Shown here piece by piece: positions 26,164 through 36,242 of a DNA stretch of 60,288 nucleotides. The translations under genes and the position numbers were made by a program. Each line of letters begins with the position of its first letter. Position 1 is the stretch's first letter. A model generated the notes under the pieces. It worked only from the letters and a program-made list of their open reading frames with translations. It had not been told where the DNA came from and did not search any database. The DNA comes from Noviherbaspirillum pedocola (GTDB lineage Bacteria; Pseudomonadota; Gammaproteobacteria; Burkholderiales; Burkholderiaceae_D), in NCBI RefSeq assembly GCF_016632335.1, contig NZ_JAEPBG010000016.1, positions 1-60,288 of the forward strand. The letters run 5' to 3'.

Positions 26164-28167
26164 ATGTTAGCTAATCTCGACCTGAAGCAACTCATCTTCG
26201 GCCGACTCAGCTGGGACGCGATCCCGTATCACGAACCCATCCTGATCGGCACCTTCATCATGGTCGCCCTCGGCGGCCTGGTGGTACTCGGCGCAATTAC
26301 CAAGTTCCGGCTGTGGGGCCCGCTGTGGCGTGACTGGATTACCAGCATCGACCACAAGAAAATCGGCATCATGTACATGATTCTCGGCCTCATCATGTTC
26401 CTGCGCGGCTTCGCCGACGCGATGATGATGCGCGCGCAGCAGGCAGTGTCCTTCGGCGACAACCCGGGCTTCCTACCGCCGCATCACTACGACCAGGTCT
26501 TCACCGCCCATGGCGTGATCATGATCTTCTTTGTGGCGATGCCGCTGGTGACCGGCCTGATGAACTATGTCGTGCCGCTGCAGATCGGCGCGCGCGACGT
26601 GGCGTTCCCGTTCCTGAACAATTTCAGCTTCTGGATGACCACCTTTGGCGCCCTGCTGACGATGGCTTCGCTGTTCGTCGGCGAATTCGCGCGCACCGGC
26701 TGGCTGGCGTTTCCGCCGCTGTCCGGCATCCTGGCCAGTCCCGATGTCGGCGTGGACTATTACATATGGTCATTGCAGGTGGCCGGCGTTGGCACGCTGT
26801 TGTCCGGCGTGAACCTGATTGCGACCATCGTCAAGATGCGCGCGCCGGGCATGACGCTGATGAAGATGCCGGTGTTCTGCTGGACTTCGCTGTGCACCAA
26901 CGTGCTGATCGTGGTGAGCTTCCCGATCCTGACCGCCGTTCTGGCGATGCTGGGCCTGGACCGCACCATCGGCACGCACTTCTTCACGAGCGACCTCGGC
27001 GGCAACGCGATGCTGTACGTAAACCTGATCTGGATCTGGGGCCACCCCGAGGTCTACATCCTGGTGCTGCCGGCCTTCGGCATCTTCTCGGAAGTGGTGT
27101 CCACCTTCTCCGGCAAGCGCCTGTTCGGCTACACCTCGATGGTGTATGCGACGATCGTCATCACGCTCTTGTCCTACCTGGTGTGGCTGCACCACTTCTT
27201 CACCATGGGCTCCGGCGCCAGCGTCAACTCGTTCTTTGGCATCACCACGATGATCATCTCGATCCCGACCGGCGCGAAGATCTTCAACTGGCTGTTCACG
27301 ATGTATCGCGGCCGCATCCGCTATGAGCTGCCGATGATGTGGGCGGTGGCCTTCATGGTGACCTTCGTCATCGGCGGCATGACCGGCGTGATGCTGGCGG
27401 TGCCTCCGGCCGACTTCATGCTGCACAACAGCCTGTTCCTGGTCGCGCACTTCCACAACGTGATCATCGGCGGCGTGCTGTTCGGCCTGTTCGCCGGCAT
27501 CAATTACTGGTTCCCGAAAGCCTTCGGCTTCAAGCTCGACACCTACTGGGGCAAGTGGTCGTTCTGGCTGTGGGTGGTCGGCTTCTACCTGGCCTGGATG
27601 CCGATCTATGTGCTCGGCTTCATGGGCGTGACCCGCCGCCTGTCGCACTTCGACGATCCGGCCGTTCGTCCTTACCTGATGGTGGCCGCTGTCGGCGTGC
27701 TGCTGATCGCGGGCGGCATTGCCGCGATGCTGATCCAGTTCGGCGTGAGCTTCCTGCGCCGCAAGCAGCTGCGCGACCTGACCGGCGACCCATGGGATGG
27801 CCGCACGCTGGAATGGCTGACCTCGTCGCCGCCGCCGGACTACAACTTCGCGTTCACGCCGGTGGTGCACGACAACGACACCTTCACCTTCATGAAGGAG
27901 CAGAAGTACCAGCGTCCGCGCGATGGCTTCCTGCCGATCCACATGCCCAAGAACACCGCGGCCGGCTTCATCATCGCGCTGCTTGCCGCCGCACTCGGCT
28001 TCACGCTGATCTGGCACATGTGGCTGCCGGCCGTGTTGTCCTTCGTGGCAATGATTGTTGCGACCATCGTCCATACGTTCAACTACAACCGCGACTACTA
28101 CATTCCGGCCGAAGAAGTGCTCCAGACCGAGAATGCGCGTACCCGTTTGATCGAAAGCCATGTCTGA
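26164..28167 (+). CDS. cyoB: Cytochrome bo3 ubiquinol oxidase subunit I
   Basis: A 667-residue heme-copper oxidase catalytic subunit with about 15 membrane helices. It binds heme b, heme o3 and Cu-B. Heme ligand [14 protein letters not shown], Cu-B/tyrosine motif [25 protein letters not shown], and [13 protein letters not shown] carry the conserved histidines and lysine-channel residues. Length and N-terminal extra helix match CyoB. It oxidises ubiquinol and reduces oxygen while pumping protons across the inner membrane. Its stop overlaps cyoC by 8 bases. Confidence 0.97.
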   Translation: MLANLDLKQLIFGRLSWDAIPYHEPILIGTFIMVALGGLVVLGAITKFRLWGPLWRDWITSIDHKKIGIMYMILGLIMFLRGFADAMMMRAQQAVSFGDNPGFLPPHHYDQVFTAHGVIMIFFVAMPLVTGLMNYVVPLQIGARDVAFPFLNNFSFWMTTFGALLTMASLFVGEFARTGWLAFPPLSGILASPDVGVDYYIWSLQVAGVGTLLSGVNLIATIVKMRAPGMTLMKMPVFCWTSLCTNVLIVVSFPILTAVLAMLGLDRTIGTHFFTSDLGGNAMLYVNLIWIWGHPEVYILVLPAFGIFSEVVSTFSGKRLFGYTSMVYATIVITLLSYLVWLHHFFTMGSGASVNSFFGITTMIISIPTGAKIFNWLFTMYRGRIRYELPMMWAVAFMVTFVIGGMTGVMLAVPPADFMLHNSLFLVAHFHNVIIGGVLFGLFAGINYWFPKAFGFKLDTYWGKWSFWLWVVGFYLAWMPIYVLGFMGVTRRLSHFDDPAVRPYLMVAAVGVLLIAGGIAAMLIQFGVSFLRRKQLRDLTGDPWDGRTLEWLTSSPPPDYNFAFTPVVHDNDTFTFMKEQKYQRPRDGFLPIHMPKNTAAGFIIALLAAALGFTLIWHMWLPAVLSFVAMIVATIVHTFNYNRDYYIPAEEVLQTENARTRLIESHV

Positions 28168-28795
28168 GATGTCTACCACCATGACCGGCGCCAGCGGCGC
28201 CGATAACAAACTGCAGTTCCATGTGACCGAGCACCATCCGGAGAACGGCACCCTGCTCGGGTTCTGGCTCTACCTGATGAGCGACGTGCTGCTGTTCGCC
28301 AGCCTCTTTGTTGCTTACGCGGTGCTCGGCCGCTCCTATGCCGGCGGCCCGTCCGGCGCCGACCTGTTCGATTTGCCGCTGGTGGCGCTGAACACCAGCT
28401 TCCTGCTGCTGTCCTCGATCACCTACGGCTTCGCGATGCTGGCCGCGCAACGCAAGGCGCTGTCGACCGCCATCGTCTGGCTGGGCATCACCGGCTTGTT
28501 CGGCGCGGCCTTCATCGGGCTGGAACTGTACGAGTTCATCAATCTGATCCATGAAGGCGCCGGCCCGCAGCGCAGCGCCTTCCTGACCGCGTTCTTCTCG
28601 CTGGTGTCGACCCACGGTCTGCACGTGACCTTTGGCATCATCTGGCTGATCACGCTGATGTTCCAGCTCGGCCGCCATGGCATCACTCCGGAAAACATGC
28701 GCCGCATGACCTGCCTGTCAATGTTCTGGCACTTCCTCGACGTGGTCTGGATCGGCGTCTTTACCTTTGTCTATCTAATGGGAGTCCTGCCGTGA
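28160..28795 (+). CDS. cyoC: Cytochrome bo3 ubiquinol oxidase subunit III
   Basis: A 211-residue membrane subunit with five helices. [23 protein letters not shown] and [10 protein letters not shown]-like [14 protein letters not shown] are typical of the COX3/CyoC family. It stabilises the CyoAB core. ATG 28160 lies within the end of cyoB and the stop overlaps cyoD (GTGA), showing translational coupling. Confidence 0.95.
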   Translation: MSEMSTTMTGASGADNKLQFHVTEHHPENGTLLGFWLYLMSDVLLFASLFVAYAVLGRSYAGGPSGADLFDLPLVALNTSFLLLSSITYGFAMLAAQRKALSTAIVWLGITGLFGAAFIGLELYEFINLIHEGAGPQRSAFLTAFFSLVSTHGLHVTFGIIWLITLMFQLGRHGITPENMRRMTCLSMFWHFLDVVWIGVFTFVYLMGVLP

Positions 28796-29190
28796 GCCAG
28801 CAACATACGCATTCCGCCCACGACCACGGCCACCATGGCCATCATGGGCATGACGACCATGGCAACCACGGCAGCCTGAAGGATTACACCATCGGTTTCG
28901 TGCTGTCGGTGATCCTGACCGCGATCCCGTTCTGGCTGGTGATGAACCGGGTCATTTCGAACTCGAATGTCGCCATCTTCGTGCTGCTCGGCCTGGCTGC
29001 GGTGCAGATCATCGTGCACATGATCTATTTCCTGCACATGAATACCAGTGCCGAAGGTGGCTGGTCGCTGATGGCCCTGGTCTTCACCGGCATCCTTCTG
29101 GTCATCGTTCTGTCCGGATCGATCTGGGTCATGTTCCACATGAACGCCAACATGATGCCTTCGATGGGCAACATGCAGCACCAGATGTGA
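28792..29190 (+). CDS. cyoD: Cytochrome bo3 ubiquinol oxidase subunit IV
   Basis: A 132-residue subunit with three helices (DYTIGFVLSVILTAIPFWLV, FVLLGLAAVQIIVHMIYFLHM and LVFTGILLVIVLSGSIWVMF), the COX4_pro pattern. The N-terminus is extended and very His-rich (about residues 4-23), which could bind copper or other metals; this is longer than in E. coli CyoD. It starts with GTG in a GTGA overlap with cyoC. Confidence 0.93.
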   Translation: MSQQHTHSAHDHGHHGHHGHDDHGNHGSLKDYTIGFVLSVILTAIPFWLVMNRVISNSNVAIFVLLGLAAVQIIVHMIYFLHMNTSAEGGWSLMALVFTGILLVIVLSGSIWVMFHMNANMMPSMGNMQHQM

Positions 29191-30008
29191 CGACGATGAA
29201 AGAGATGCGCAGCGGCGCGAAGGCGGATGACGCAGCCTTTGTACCGCCGCGATCCTTCGCGGCGCGGCTCACGCTCATGGCGTGCGCCGCGTTTTTCTTT
29301 GCGATCTTCATTGCGCTCGGCACCTGGCAGGTGCAGCGCCTGCAATGGAAGCGCGATCTGATCGAGCATGTGCAGCAGCGCGTGCACGCCGCGCCGATGC
29401 CGGCGCCGCCGCCCGCGCGATGGTCGCGCCTGAGCGCGCAGGCCGATGAATACCGGCATGTGCAAATCGCCGGCCGCTATCTCGGCGGTCAGGACACGCT
29501 GGTCATCGCCAGCACCGAGCGCGGCCTCGGCTACTGGCTGATGGCGCCGCTGCGCGCCGACGATGGCGGCATCGTGCTGATCAATCGCGGCTTCGTGAGC
29601 GAAGAGGAGGGCAGGCGGCTGCGGCAGACCGGCGCAAACCTCGGCACCGAAAATCCGCACGAGCACATTGTCGTCACCGGTCTACTGCGCATGGCCGAGC
29701 CGCATGGTTTCTGGCCGCGCCGCAACGAGCCTTCGACAGACCGCTGGTACTCGCGCGAGCTCGGCGCCATTGCGGCCAGGCGCGGCTTGCCCGAAGTCGC
29801 GCCGTATTTCATCGACGCCGATGCGCAGTCCGCGCAGTTCGGTGGCGCCGGCGATGCGCGCCCGGTCGGCGGCCTGACCGTGATCGACTTTCCGAACAAC
29901 CACCTGGTGTATCTGCTGACTTGGTATGCTCTGGCGCTGATGACGGCGGTCGCCCTGTGGTGGCTGCTGCGCGATGAGATCCGGCTGCGCCGCGCAATGC
30001 GGCAATGA
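29187..30008 (+). CDS. SURF1-family oxidase assembly protein
   Basis: A 273-residue membrane protein with an N-terminal helix (about 26-46, ending GTWQVQRLQWKRDLI) and a C-terminal helix (about 243-263) flanking a periplasmic domain. GTWQxxRxxWK and VVTGLLRMAEP with NNHLVYLLTWYALA near the end are SURF1 signatures. SURF1 proteins help insert heme into heme-copper oxidases. Linkage to cyoABCD by a GTGA overlap indicates it matures the bo3 oxidase. GTG 29187 is the coupled start; ATG 29196 is possible. Confidence 0.9.
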   Translation: MTTMKEMRSGAKADDAAFVPPRSFAARLTLMACAAFFFAIFIALGTWQVQRLQWKRDLIEHVQQRVHAAPMPAPPPARWSRLSAQADEYRHVQIAGRYLGGQDTLVIASTERGLGYWLMAPLRADDGGIVLINRGFVSEEEGRRLRQTGANLGTENPHEHIVVTGLLRMAEPHGFWPRRNEPSTDRWYSRELGAIAARRGLPEVAPYFIDADAQSAQFGGAGDARPVGGLTVIDFPNNHLVYLLTWYALALMTAVALWWLLRDEIRLRRAMRQ

Positions 30009-31390
30009 CGCCGAGCGGGGAACAGGGCATGGAAAAACAAAGCGAAGCAGCCGTCGCCGTCGAGGCGAGCGTGCAGTGGAGCGGCGAGGGCATGGAAAGC
30101 AGCGCCGGCCACGACAACATGATGCAATTGATCCAGCTGCGCTGGATCGCCATCGTCGGTCAGATCACCACCATCGCGGTGGCTGTCTATGGCTACGGCA
30201 TGCAGTTGCCGCTGCGGCAGATGATCACGGTGCTGGCTTGCCTGATCGCCTTCAACATTGCCAGCCATCTGCGCTGGCATGAGCGTCGGGTCACAACGAA
30301 CAATGAAGTGTTCTTCGCGCTGCTGGTCGATGTCGCCAGCTTCACCGCGATGCTGCATTTCTCGGGCGGCCTATCCAATCCCTTCGCCTTCCTTTACCTG
30401 CTGCAAGTCATTCTTTCCGCGGTGCTGCTCGAACCATGGTCGACCTGGATCATCGTGCTCATTGCCAGCGCCTGCCTGGCAGGGCTGGCCACTTTTTCCA
30501 GCACGCTGCTGCCGCTGGATGGGGACCGGCGCTTTTCCGCGCTGTATGTGCAGGGACTGCTGGTGTGCTTCGCGCTGAACGCGTCGTTGCTGGTGATCTT
30601 CGTCACCCGCATCAATCGCAATCTGCGCGCCGGCGACGCGCAGCTCGCCGATCTGCGCCAGCGCGCCGCCGAAGAAGAGCACATCGTGCGCATGGGTTTG
30701 CTGGCCTCGGGCGCGGCGCATGAGCTTGGCACGCCGCTGGCAACGCTGTCAGTCATCCTGGGCGACTGGCGCCGCATGCCGGAATTCGCGAAGAACCCGG
30801 AGCTGCAGGAGGAGATCGCGGAAATGGAAACCCAGCTGCGTCGCTGCAAGTCCATCGTCAGCGGCATTCTGCTGTCGGCCGGCGAAACCCGTGGCGAATC
30901 GGCGGTGAAGACAACGCTGCGCGATTTTCTTGACGACCTGGTCGCCGAATGGCGCGCGAGCCGGCCGATCGTCTCCTTCGCCTATGACAACCGCATCCAC
31001 GACGATATCGCCGTGGTTTCTGACTCGGCGCTGAAACAGGCGATCCAGAATGTGCTGGACAATGCGCTGGAGGCTTCACCGCAGTGGCTCAGCCTGGAAG
31101 CCGGCGTGGCAGACAACAGCCTGCTGCTGGTTGTCACCGACGCGGGAAGCGGCTTCGCGCCGGCGATGCTGTCCCAGTTCGGCAAGCCCTACCAGTCGAG
31201 CAAGGGCAAGCCCGGCGGCGGCCTCGGGCTGTTCCTGGTGGTGAATGTGTTGCGCACGCTGGGCGGCACCGTTGCCGCTCGCAACCGCGCGGGCAATGGG
31301 GCAGTGGTGGAAATGTACCTGCCGTTGTCAGCAATATCGCTGGAAGGAAAAGGAGGCAATGCGGATGAATCAAGCCACTGGACCGGATGA
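30005..31390 (+). CDS. RegB/PrrB/ActS-type redox sensor histidine kinase
   Basis: A 461-residue sensor with six membrane helices (about residues 50-200). HFSGGLSNPFAFLYLLQV holds the GGxxNPF quinone-binding motif of RegB. The H box is ASGAAHELGTPLATLSV with His239. The redox box METQLRRCKSIVSGIL carries Cys281, equivalent to the redox cysteine of RegB. N and G boxes follow (NVLDNALEASP, DAGSGFAP, GGGLGLFLV). It overlaps the SURF1 gene and the regulator gene. RegB-type kinases couple quinone redox state to oxidase gene expression, which fits the cyo context. An alternative start is ATG 30029. Confidence 0.9.
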   Translation: MTPSGEQGMEKQSEAAVAVEASVQWSGEGMESSAGHDNMMQLIQLRWIAIVGQITTIAVAVYGYGMQLPLRQMITVLACLIAFNIASHLRWHERRVTTNNEVFFALLVDVASFTAMLHFSGGLSNPFAFLYLLQVILSAVLLEPWSTWIIVLIASACLAGLATFSSTLLPLDGDRRFSALYVQGLLVCFALNASLLVIFVTRINRNLRAGDAQLADLRQRAAEEEHIVRMGLLASGAAHELGTPLATLSVILGDWRRMPEFAKNPELQEEIAEMETQLRRCKSIVSGILLSAGETRGESAVKTTLRDFLDDLVAEWRASRPIVSFAYDNRIHDDIAVVSDSALKQAIQNVLDNALEASPQWLSLEAGVADNSLLLVVTDAGSGFAPAMLSQFGKPYQSSKGKPGGGLGLFLVVNVLRTLGGTVAARNRAGNGAVVEMYLPLSAISLEGKGGNADESSHWTG

Positions 31391-31961
31391 AGCACAAACA
31401 GCGGATACGGGCAATGAGGTGGATGAGCACGACGACGAACGGCTGCTGCTGATCATCGAGGATGACGCTGCGTTCGCGCGTACTCTCGCGCGTTCCTTCG
31501 AGCGGCGCGGCTACCGCGTGCTGGTTGCCCCCGGCCATGATGAAGCGGCCGCGCTGCTGGAACGTGAGTCGCCCGGCTACGCAGTGGTCGACCTGAAACT
31601 CAACGGCGCCAGCTCGGGACTGGCCTGCGTGAAGCTGTTGCATGAACACGATCCGGACATGCTGATCGTGGTGCTGACCGGCTTCGCCAGCATCAATACC
31701 GCAGTCGAGGCCATCAAGCTCGGCGCTTGCCAGTACCTGGCCAAGCCATCGAACACCGACGATATTGAAGCCGCCTTCGGCCATGTCGCCGGTACCGAGG
31801 TCGAATTGACCAACCGCGCCACCTCGATCAAGACGCTTGAATGGGAACGCATCCACGAGGTGCTGGCCGAGACCGGCTTCAATATTTCCGAAGCGGCGCG
31901 GCGCCTGGGTATGCACCGGCGCACGCTCGCGCGCAAGCTGGAAAAGCAGAGGGTGAAGTAG
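31365..31961 (+). CDS. RegA/PrrA/ActR-type response regulator
   Basis: A 198-residue regulator. The receiver (about 26-140) has acidic IIEDD and phospho-acceptor Asp76 in YAVVDLKLNG, then VVLTGFASINTAVEAIKLGA. The C-terminal Fis-type helix-turn-helix is ISEAARRLGMHRRTLARKL, identical in style to RegA. ATG 31365 was chosen because AAGGAGG lies 8 bases upstream; ATG 31359 is too close to it. It overlaps the kinase gene by 26 bases and ends the cyo-SURF1-RegBA run. Confidence 0.9.
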   Translation: MNQATGPDEAQTADTGNEVDEHDDERLLLIIEDDAAFARTLARSFERRGYRVLVAPGHDEAAALLERESPGYAVVDLKLNGASSGLACVKLLHEHDPDMLIVVLTGFASINTAVEAIKLGACQYLAKPSNTDDIEAAFGHVAGTEVELTNRATSIKTLEWERIHEVLAETGFNISEAARRLGMHRRTLARKLEKQRVK

Positions 31962-32018
31962 CGAGCCGCGACGATGGCTTGGCAAGGCGACACGGCCTCA
32001 CGCCACCACCGATGCGCT

Positions 32019-34019
32019 TCAGATCAGCGCCGGCGTCTCGGCCTGGTGCGCGGGTTGCGCCTGCTGCCAGGATTGCGTACGGTTGCGTCCGCCGGACTTG
32101 GCGGCATACAGCGCGCGGTCGGCTCCGTCGAGCATGTCGGCGGCGGACACGTTTGCATCGGCCGGCGCAACCCGGTAGCCAATGCTTGCCGTAACCCTTC
32201 CTAGCGGGCTGCCCACATGCGGCAGCGCCAGGTCAGCCAGTTCGGCGCGAATGCGCTCTGCGACCGCGGCAGCGCCGTCAAGATCGGTGTCAGGCAACAG
32301 CACCGCGAATTCCTCGCCGCCATAGCGCGCCGCCAGGTCACCTGTGCGCATGAGCTGCCGCAGCAATACCTGCGCAAGCTGACGCAGGCATTCATCGCCG
32401 GCCGGATGACCGTACTGGTCGTTGTAGGCCTTGAAGAAATCGACGTCGATCATCAGTAAAGCCAGCGGATGCCGGCCGCGCGTGGCCGGATCACATTGCG
32501 TGGCCAGCGCCGCGTCGAATTCGCGCCGGTTCGCCAGCCCGGTCAGGCCATCGAGGCGGCTCAGCGCCGAGAGCTCGCGATTGCTCTGTTCAAGCAGCGA
32601 CTTCGCCTGCAGCAGCTTGCGCTCCGCTTCCTTCTGCGCGCTGATGTCGTTGCCGATGGCAACGTACTGGTAGACAGTTCCGCCTTCGTCGAAGAAGGGC
32701 ACGATGGTGGTGTTGAGCCAGAACTTCGTCCCGTTTTTGCTGCGATTGCAGGTCTCGCCGCGCCAGACCCGACCGGATTCGATCGTGCTGCGGATCGCGG
32801 CGAGGTCCTCGGGCGTCTGGCATTCGAGGCTCGTGAAGCTGGCATCCTGGCCGAGCAATTCCTCACGCTTGTAGCCGGAAATGCGGCAATAGCGGTCGTT
32901 GGCATGAACGATGCGATGTCGTATGTCGGAAATGTCGAGGATGGCATGCTTGTCCAGCGCCTGTTCCAGGTTCTGCACTTTGGCGAAGGATTCATTCAGC
33001 CGTCTCCTCGCCACTGCCTGCAGCCGAATCTGCCGGGTCATGAAATAGCCGCCGCAGACCAGAAGCGCAATCATTGCAAGCAGAGCGCCAGCCTGCAGCT
33101 TCATGCGCGCGCGCCAGCCGGCAAGAATTTCCTCGGTCGGAACTGCCGCCAGCACCATCAGGCCGTACGCATCGACCCGGCGCACCGCATACTGCCGCTC
33201 GATGCCATCGAAGGGCGACACATGCAGGATCGCACCGTCGGCCTTGCCTTCGCTGAAAAGGCGAAACACCGTGGTCTGGGCAATGCTTGCGCCGATCAGC
33301 TGGGCCTGGAACGGCCGACGTGTAAGCAGAACGCCCGAACCTGTGGACATCGCGAACAGCCCATGCTGACCGACATCGAACTTGCGGTAATAGTCGTCGA
33401 ATGTGGAAAGCCGCACGGTGGCGAGCGCGACGCCGGCGAAACTGCCGTCGGCATGTTCCAAGCGGCGCGACAGCGGCAATATCCATTCCCCGTTCGCCTT
33501 GCTGCGTACCGGCAGGCCAATGTGCAGCTCGCGGTCGGCATGGGTACGGTGATAAATGAAGTATTCGCGGTCGGCGTTGCTGACATTGGGCGACGGCGGT
33601 ACTCGCGTGTACGCGATCCAGCGTCCGCCTTCGTCATACACGAAAAGCCCGTGCAACTGCGACTGTTGCGCTACCCGCGCGTGCAAGACCGCTTCGAGGC
33701 GCCGCAGGCGGTCGCCGGCGAGGCCGTCGCTGTCGATGCGATCCGTGACTTCGCGCAGCACCGTATCGCTTTGCTTGATGGTCGCTTCCGCATGTTCGGC
33801 CAGCGAAGAGGCGAGATTGACAGTTGCGCCGGCGGCGTTGGCCAGCCACTGCTGGCGCGCATTCCAGCCCAGCGCTGCCACCATTAGCGTCAGAGCGAGA
33901 CAAACCGCAACGAGAAACCATGTCACCGCCCGGGCCAGCGGCGGATGAGCGGTGCGGCGGCGGAAAAGTGACGGGAAAGCGGGCATGGCGGCGCAAAACC
34001 GAAGAGGTGGCGCAAGCAT
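32019..34019 (-). CDS. Membrane diguanylate cyclase with Cache-like sensor and PAS domain
   Basis: A 666-residue protein. Two membrane helices (about 30-50 and 315-335) enclose a periplasmic double-Cache-like sensor. A PAS domain follows (about 375-490, HAILDISDIRHRIVHANDRY). The GGDEF domain (about 500-650) has GGEEF at 567-571 and an inhibitory-site RTGD nine residues before it, so it should make c-di-GMP and be product-inhibited. ATG 34019 has AAGGA at 10 bases; ATG 33986 is an alternative. It is convergent with the RegA-type gene. Confidence 0.88.
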   Translation of the reverse strand: MLAPPLRFCAAMPAFPSLFRRRTAHPPLARAVTWFLVAVCLALTLMVAALGWNARQQWLANAAGATVNLASSLAEHAEATIKQSDTVLREVTDRIDSDGLAGDRLRRLEAVLHARVAQQSQLHGLFVYDEGGRWIAYTRVPPSPNVSNADREYFIYHRTHADRELHIGLPVRSKANGEWILPLSRRLEHADGSFAGVALATVRLSTFDDYYRKFDVGQHGLFAMSTGSGVLLTRRPFQAQLIGASIAQTTVFRLFSEGKADGAILHVSPFDGIERQYAVRRVDAYGLMVLAAVPTEEILAGWRARMKLQAGALLAMIALLVCGGYFMTRQIRLQAVARRRLNESFAKVQNLEQALDKHAILDISDIRHRIVHANDRYCRISGYKREELLGQDASFTSLECQTPEDLAAIRSTIESGRVWRGETCNRSKNGTKFWLNTTIVPFFDEGGTVYQYVAIGNDISAQKEAERKLLQAKSLLEQSNRELSALSRLDGLTGLANRREFDAALATQCDPATRGRHPLALLMIDVDFFKAYNDQYGHPAGDECLRQLAQVLLRQLMRTGDLAARYGGEEFAVLLPDTDLDGAAAVAERIRAELADLALPHVGSPLGRVTASIGYRVAPADANVSAADMLDGADRALYAAKSGGRNRTQSWQQAQPAHQAETPALI

Positions 34020-34306
34020 ACCGCAAATTTCCTTTAGGAAAATATGCGACGTGTACGACTTAACATTTATTCGGTTGAAATTTCACGAATGCCGTGGGAA
34101 AACGCATAAACCTTTCGCAGTTCGAACTGCGGAAACGGACGACCATGCCGCCGCGGATGCAGCGAATGCTGATGCGGCACGGCAGTAACCGCCATGCTGC
34201 ACGGCCCGGCGCACCCGTCCGGAGACGCGTATCCCAACCGGACCAGCAAGGGGTTCATGGTAGATTGCTCATTCCGCTACGCTTTCGCGTTCTTCGCCGA
34301 ATACCC

Positions 34307-35002
34307 ATGTGCGTCAACTATTTGCCGGTATCCCGTAACACCCTGGAAGAGATGTTCGAAGCTCCGGTGCAAACGGGTGCTTCCTGGCCAGACGAAACCT
34401 ATCAGGACTATCTCGCGCCCATCATCCTGCCCGACGAAGCCGGCCGCCGCATCGCGGTCGCAGCTTCCTATGGCATGGTGCCCAAGTCGCAGATGCCGCC
34501 CGGCGCGAAACATTTCGCGACCATGAACGCCCGCTCCGAAACCGTGGGTCAGCTGCGCAGTTATGCCTCGGCATGGCGTGCGCAGCAATTGTGCCTGGTG
34601 CCGATGACGGCGTTTTACGAGCCGAACTGGGAAACCGGTCGTCATGTGCGCTGGCGGATCGGCATGGCCGACGACGCGCCATTCGCCGTGGCTGGCCTGT
34701 ACCGGCGCTGGCGCGAAGGCGAGGGCAGCGGCTATTCCTTCACGCAGCTCACAGTCAACGCCGACGCGCATCCACTGATGCGGCGCTTTCACAAGCCCGG
34801 CGATGAAAAGCGGTCCCTGGTGATCGTGCCGTGGCGCGACTACGATGCGTGGCTGTCCTGCCGCAATCCCGAGGAAGCGCGCAGCTTCCTGTCGCTGTAT
34901 CCGGCTGACGCGATGGCGGCGCGTCCGGAGCCGCGGCTGGCGACAAAGCCAATGCTGCGCGCGGCGGCTTCATCCGTGCCAGTCAACGGTGATCTGTTCT
35001 GA
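34307..35002 (+). CDS. SRAP/HMCES-family DNA crosslink protein (YedK-like)
   Basis: A 231-residue SOS-response-associated peptidase family member. Start ATG 34307 exposes Cys2 (MCVNYLP) after Met removal. Asn74 in MNARSET, Glu105 in AFYEPNW and His155 in NADAHPLMRR match the catalytic set of YedK/HMCES. The protein bonds covalently through Cys2 to abasic sites in single-stranded DNA to shield them. The frame is open 71 codons upstream but the family requires Met-Cys. It carries no close operon partner. Confidence 0.92.
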   Translation: MCVNYLPVSRNTLEEMFEAPVQTGASWPDETYQDYLAPIILPDEAGRRIAVAASYGMVPKSQMPPGAKHFATMNARSETVGQLRSYASAWRAQQLCLVPMTAFYEPNWETGRHVRWRIGMADDAPFAVAGLYRRWREGEGSGYSFTQLTVNADAHPLMRRFHKPGDEKRSLVIVPWRDYDAWLSCRNPEEARSFLSLYPADAMAARPEPRLATKPMLRAAASSVPVNGDLF

Positions 35003-35232
35003 ATCGGCTTTCTCGGGAAGCGCCGCGCGCGGCGGATCCTGTGTAAAACCCATGCTGTCGTCGTGCAAGCCGGGCGGCAATCTCAGGCATGCCGCCATCT
35101 CGCCGGCTCGGCTTTATGCATGCGCAAGAATCAGGTACCGGCCTGGAACTAGCATGGCGGCGTGAAGCCGGGAAAACGCCGGGATGACGCAGCGTCGGTA
35201 AGCACGCGCCATTGCATACGACAGGCCATGCC

Positions 35233-36162
35233 ATGAACGAAGACAGGAACGATTCGATCCATCCCGACATTCTGGAACGGCTGCATCGCGATCTTGCCGA
35301 CAGCTACGACGAGGAGTTCGAGCTGGAGCTCGACGACCGCATCGAAGACCAGCTCGGTCGCGACCTACTACCCGCCCAAGGCGAATCGAAGGAGGAGCGC
35401 AGCCTCTACTTTCGCGAGCTGTTTCGGCTACAGGGCGAGCTGGTCAAGCTGCAGGACTGGGTGATGGCGACCGGACACAAGCTGGTGATCGTCTTCGAGG
35501 GACGCGATGCGGCAGGCAAGGGCGGCATCATCAAGCGCATCACGCAGCGGCTCAACCCGCGCGTCTGTCGTGTCGCTGCGCTGCCGGCGCCGAACGACAG
35601 GGAGCGCACGCAGTGGTATTTCCAGCGCTATGTCGCGCATCTGCCGGCGGCCGGTGAAATCGTGCTGTTCGATCGCAGCTGGTATAACCGTGCCGGCGTC
35701 GAGCGTGTCATGGGCTTTTGCAGCGATGCACAGTACGAGGAATTCTTCCGCTCCGCGCCCGAATTCGAGCGCATGCTGATGCGCTCCGGCATACAGCTGA
35801 TCAAGTACTGGTTTTCGATCTCGGACGAGGAACAGCGATCGCGCTTTCTGGCGCGCATCCATGATCCGCTGAAGCAGTGGAAGCTTTCGCCGATGGATCT
35901 GGAATCGCGGCGGCGCTGGGAGGATTACACCCGTGCAAAGGAAATCATGTTCGAGCGCACCAACATCGCGGAGGCACCGTGGTGGGTGGTGCCGGCCGAC
36001 AACAAGAAGAAGGCCAGGCTCAATTGCATCCATCACCTGCTGTCGCAGGTACCGTACGCGGACATTCCGCATCAGCCGATAGCCTTGCCGGAACGGCTGC
36101 GCAGCGAGGATTACGCGCGGCGTCCGGTGCCGGCCGAGCTGTGCGTGCCGGAAGTCTATTGA
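35233..36162 (+). CDS. Polyphosphate kinase 2 family protein
   Basis: A 309-residue P-loop kinase that transfers phosphate between polyphosphate and nucleotides. Walker A is GRDAAGKGG (about 90-98), and Walker B plus lid are DRSWYNRAGVERVMG (147-161) followed by the arginine-rich ERxxxxxxGIQLIKYWFSIS region. DPLKQWKLSPMD and WWVVPADNKKKARLN are family signatures. Single-domain length fits class I PPK2 (NDP kinase type). ATG 35233 has only a weak AGG upstream; TTG 35212 is a possible extension. Confidence 0.92.
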   Translation: MNEDRNDSIHPDILERLHRDLADSYDEEFELELDDRIEDQLGRDLLPAQGESKEERSLYFRELFRLQGELVKLQDWVMATGHKLVIVFEGRDAAGKGGIIKRITQRLNPRVCRVAALPAPNDRERTQWYFQRYVAHLPAAGEIVLFDRSWYNRAGVERVMGFCSDAQYEEFFRSAPEFERMLMRSGIQLIKYWFSISDEEQRSRFLARIHDPLKQWKLSPMDLESRRRWEDYTRAKEIMFERTNIAEAPWWVVPADNKKKARLNCIHHLLSQVPYADIPHQPIALPERLRSEDYARRPVPAELCVPEVY

Positions 36163-36170
36163 TGCCGAAA

Positions 36171-36203
36171 TAAAAAACGCGCATCCCGTGAAGGATGCGC
36201 GTT
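36171..36203 (-). terminator. Intrinsic terminator of the porin gene
   Basis: AACGCGCATCC (36176-36186) pairs with GGATGCGCGTT (36193-36203) around a 6-base loop. On the minus strand it is followed by a run of T residues (36171-36177), giving a strong terminator 40 bases after the porin stop. Confidence 0.85.
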
Positions 36204-36242
36204 CCGTGTTGTCACGCACGCCGGCAGTTGCCGGCGACGGGA

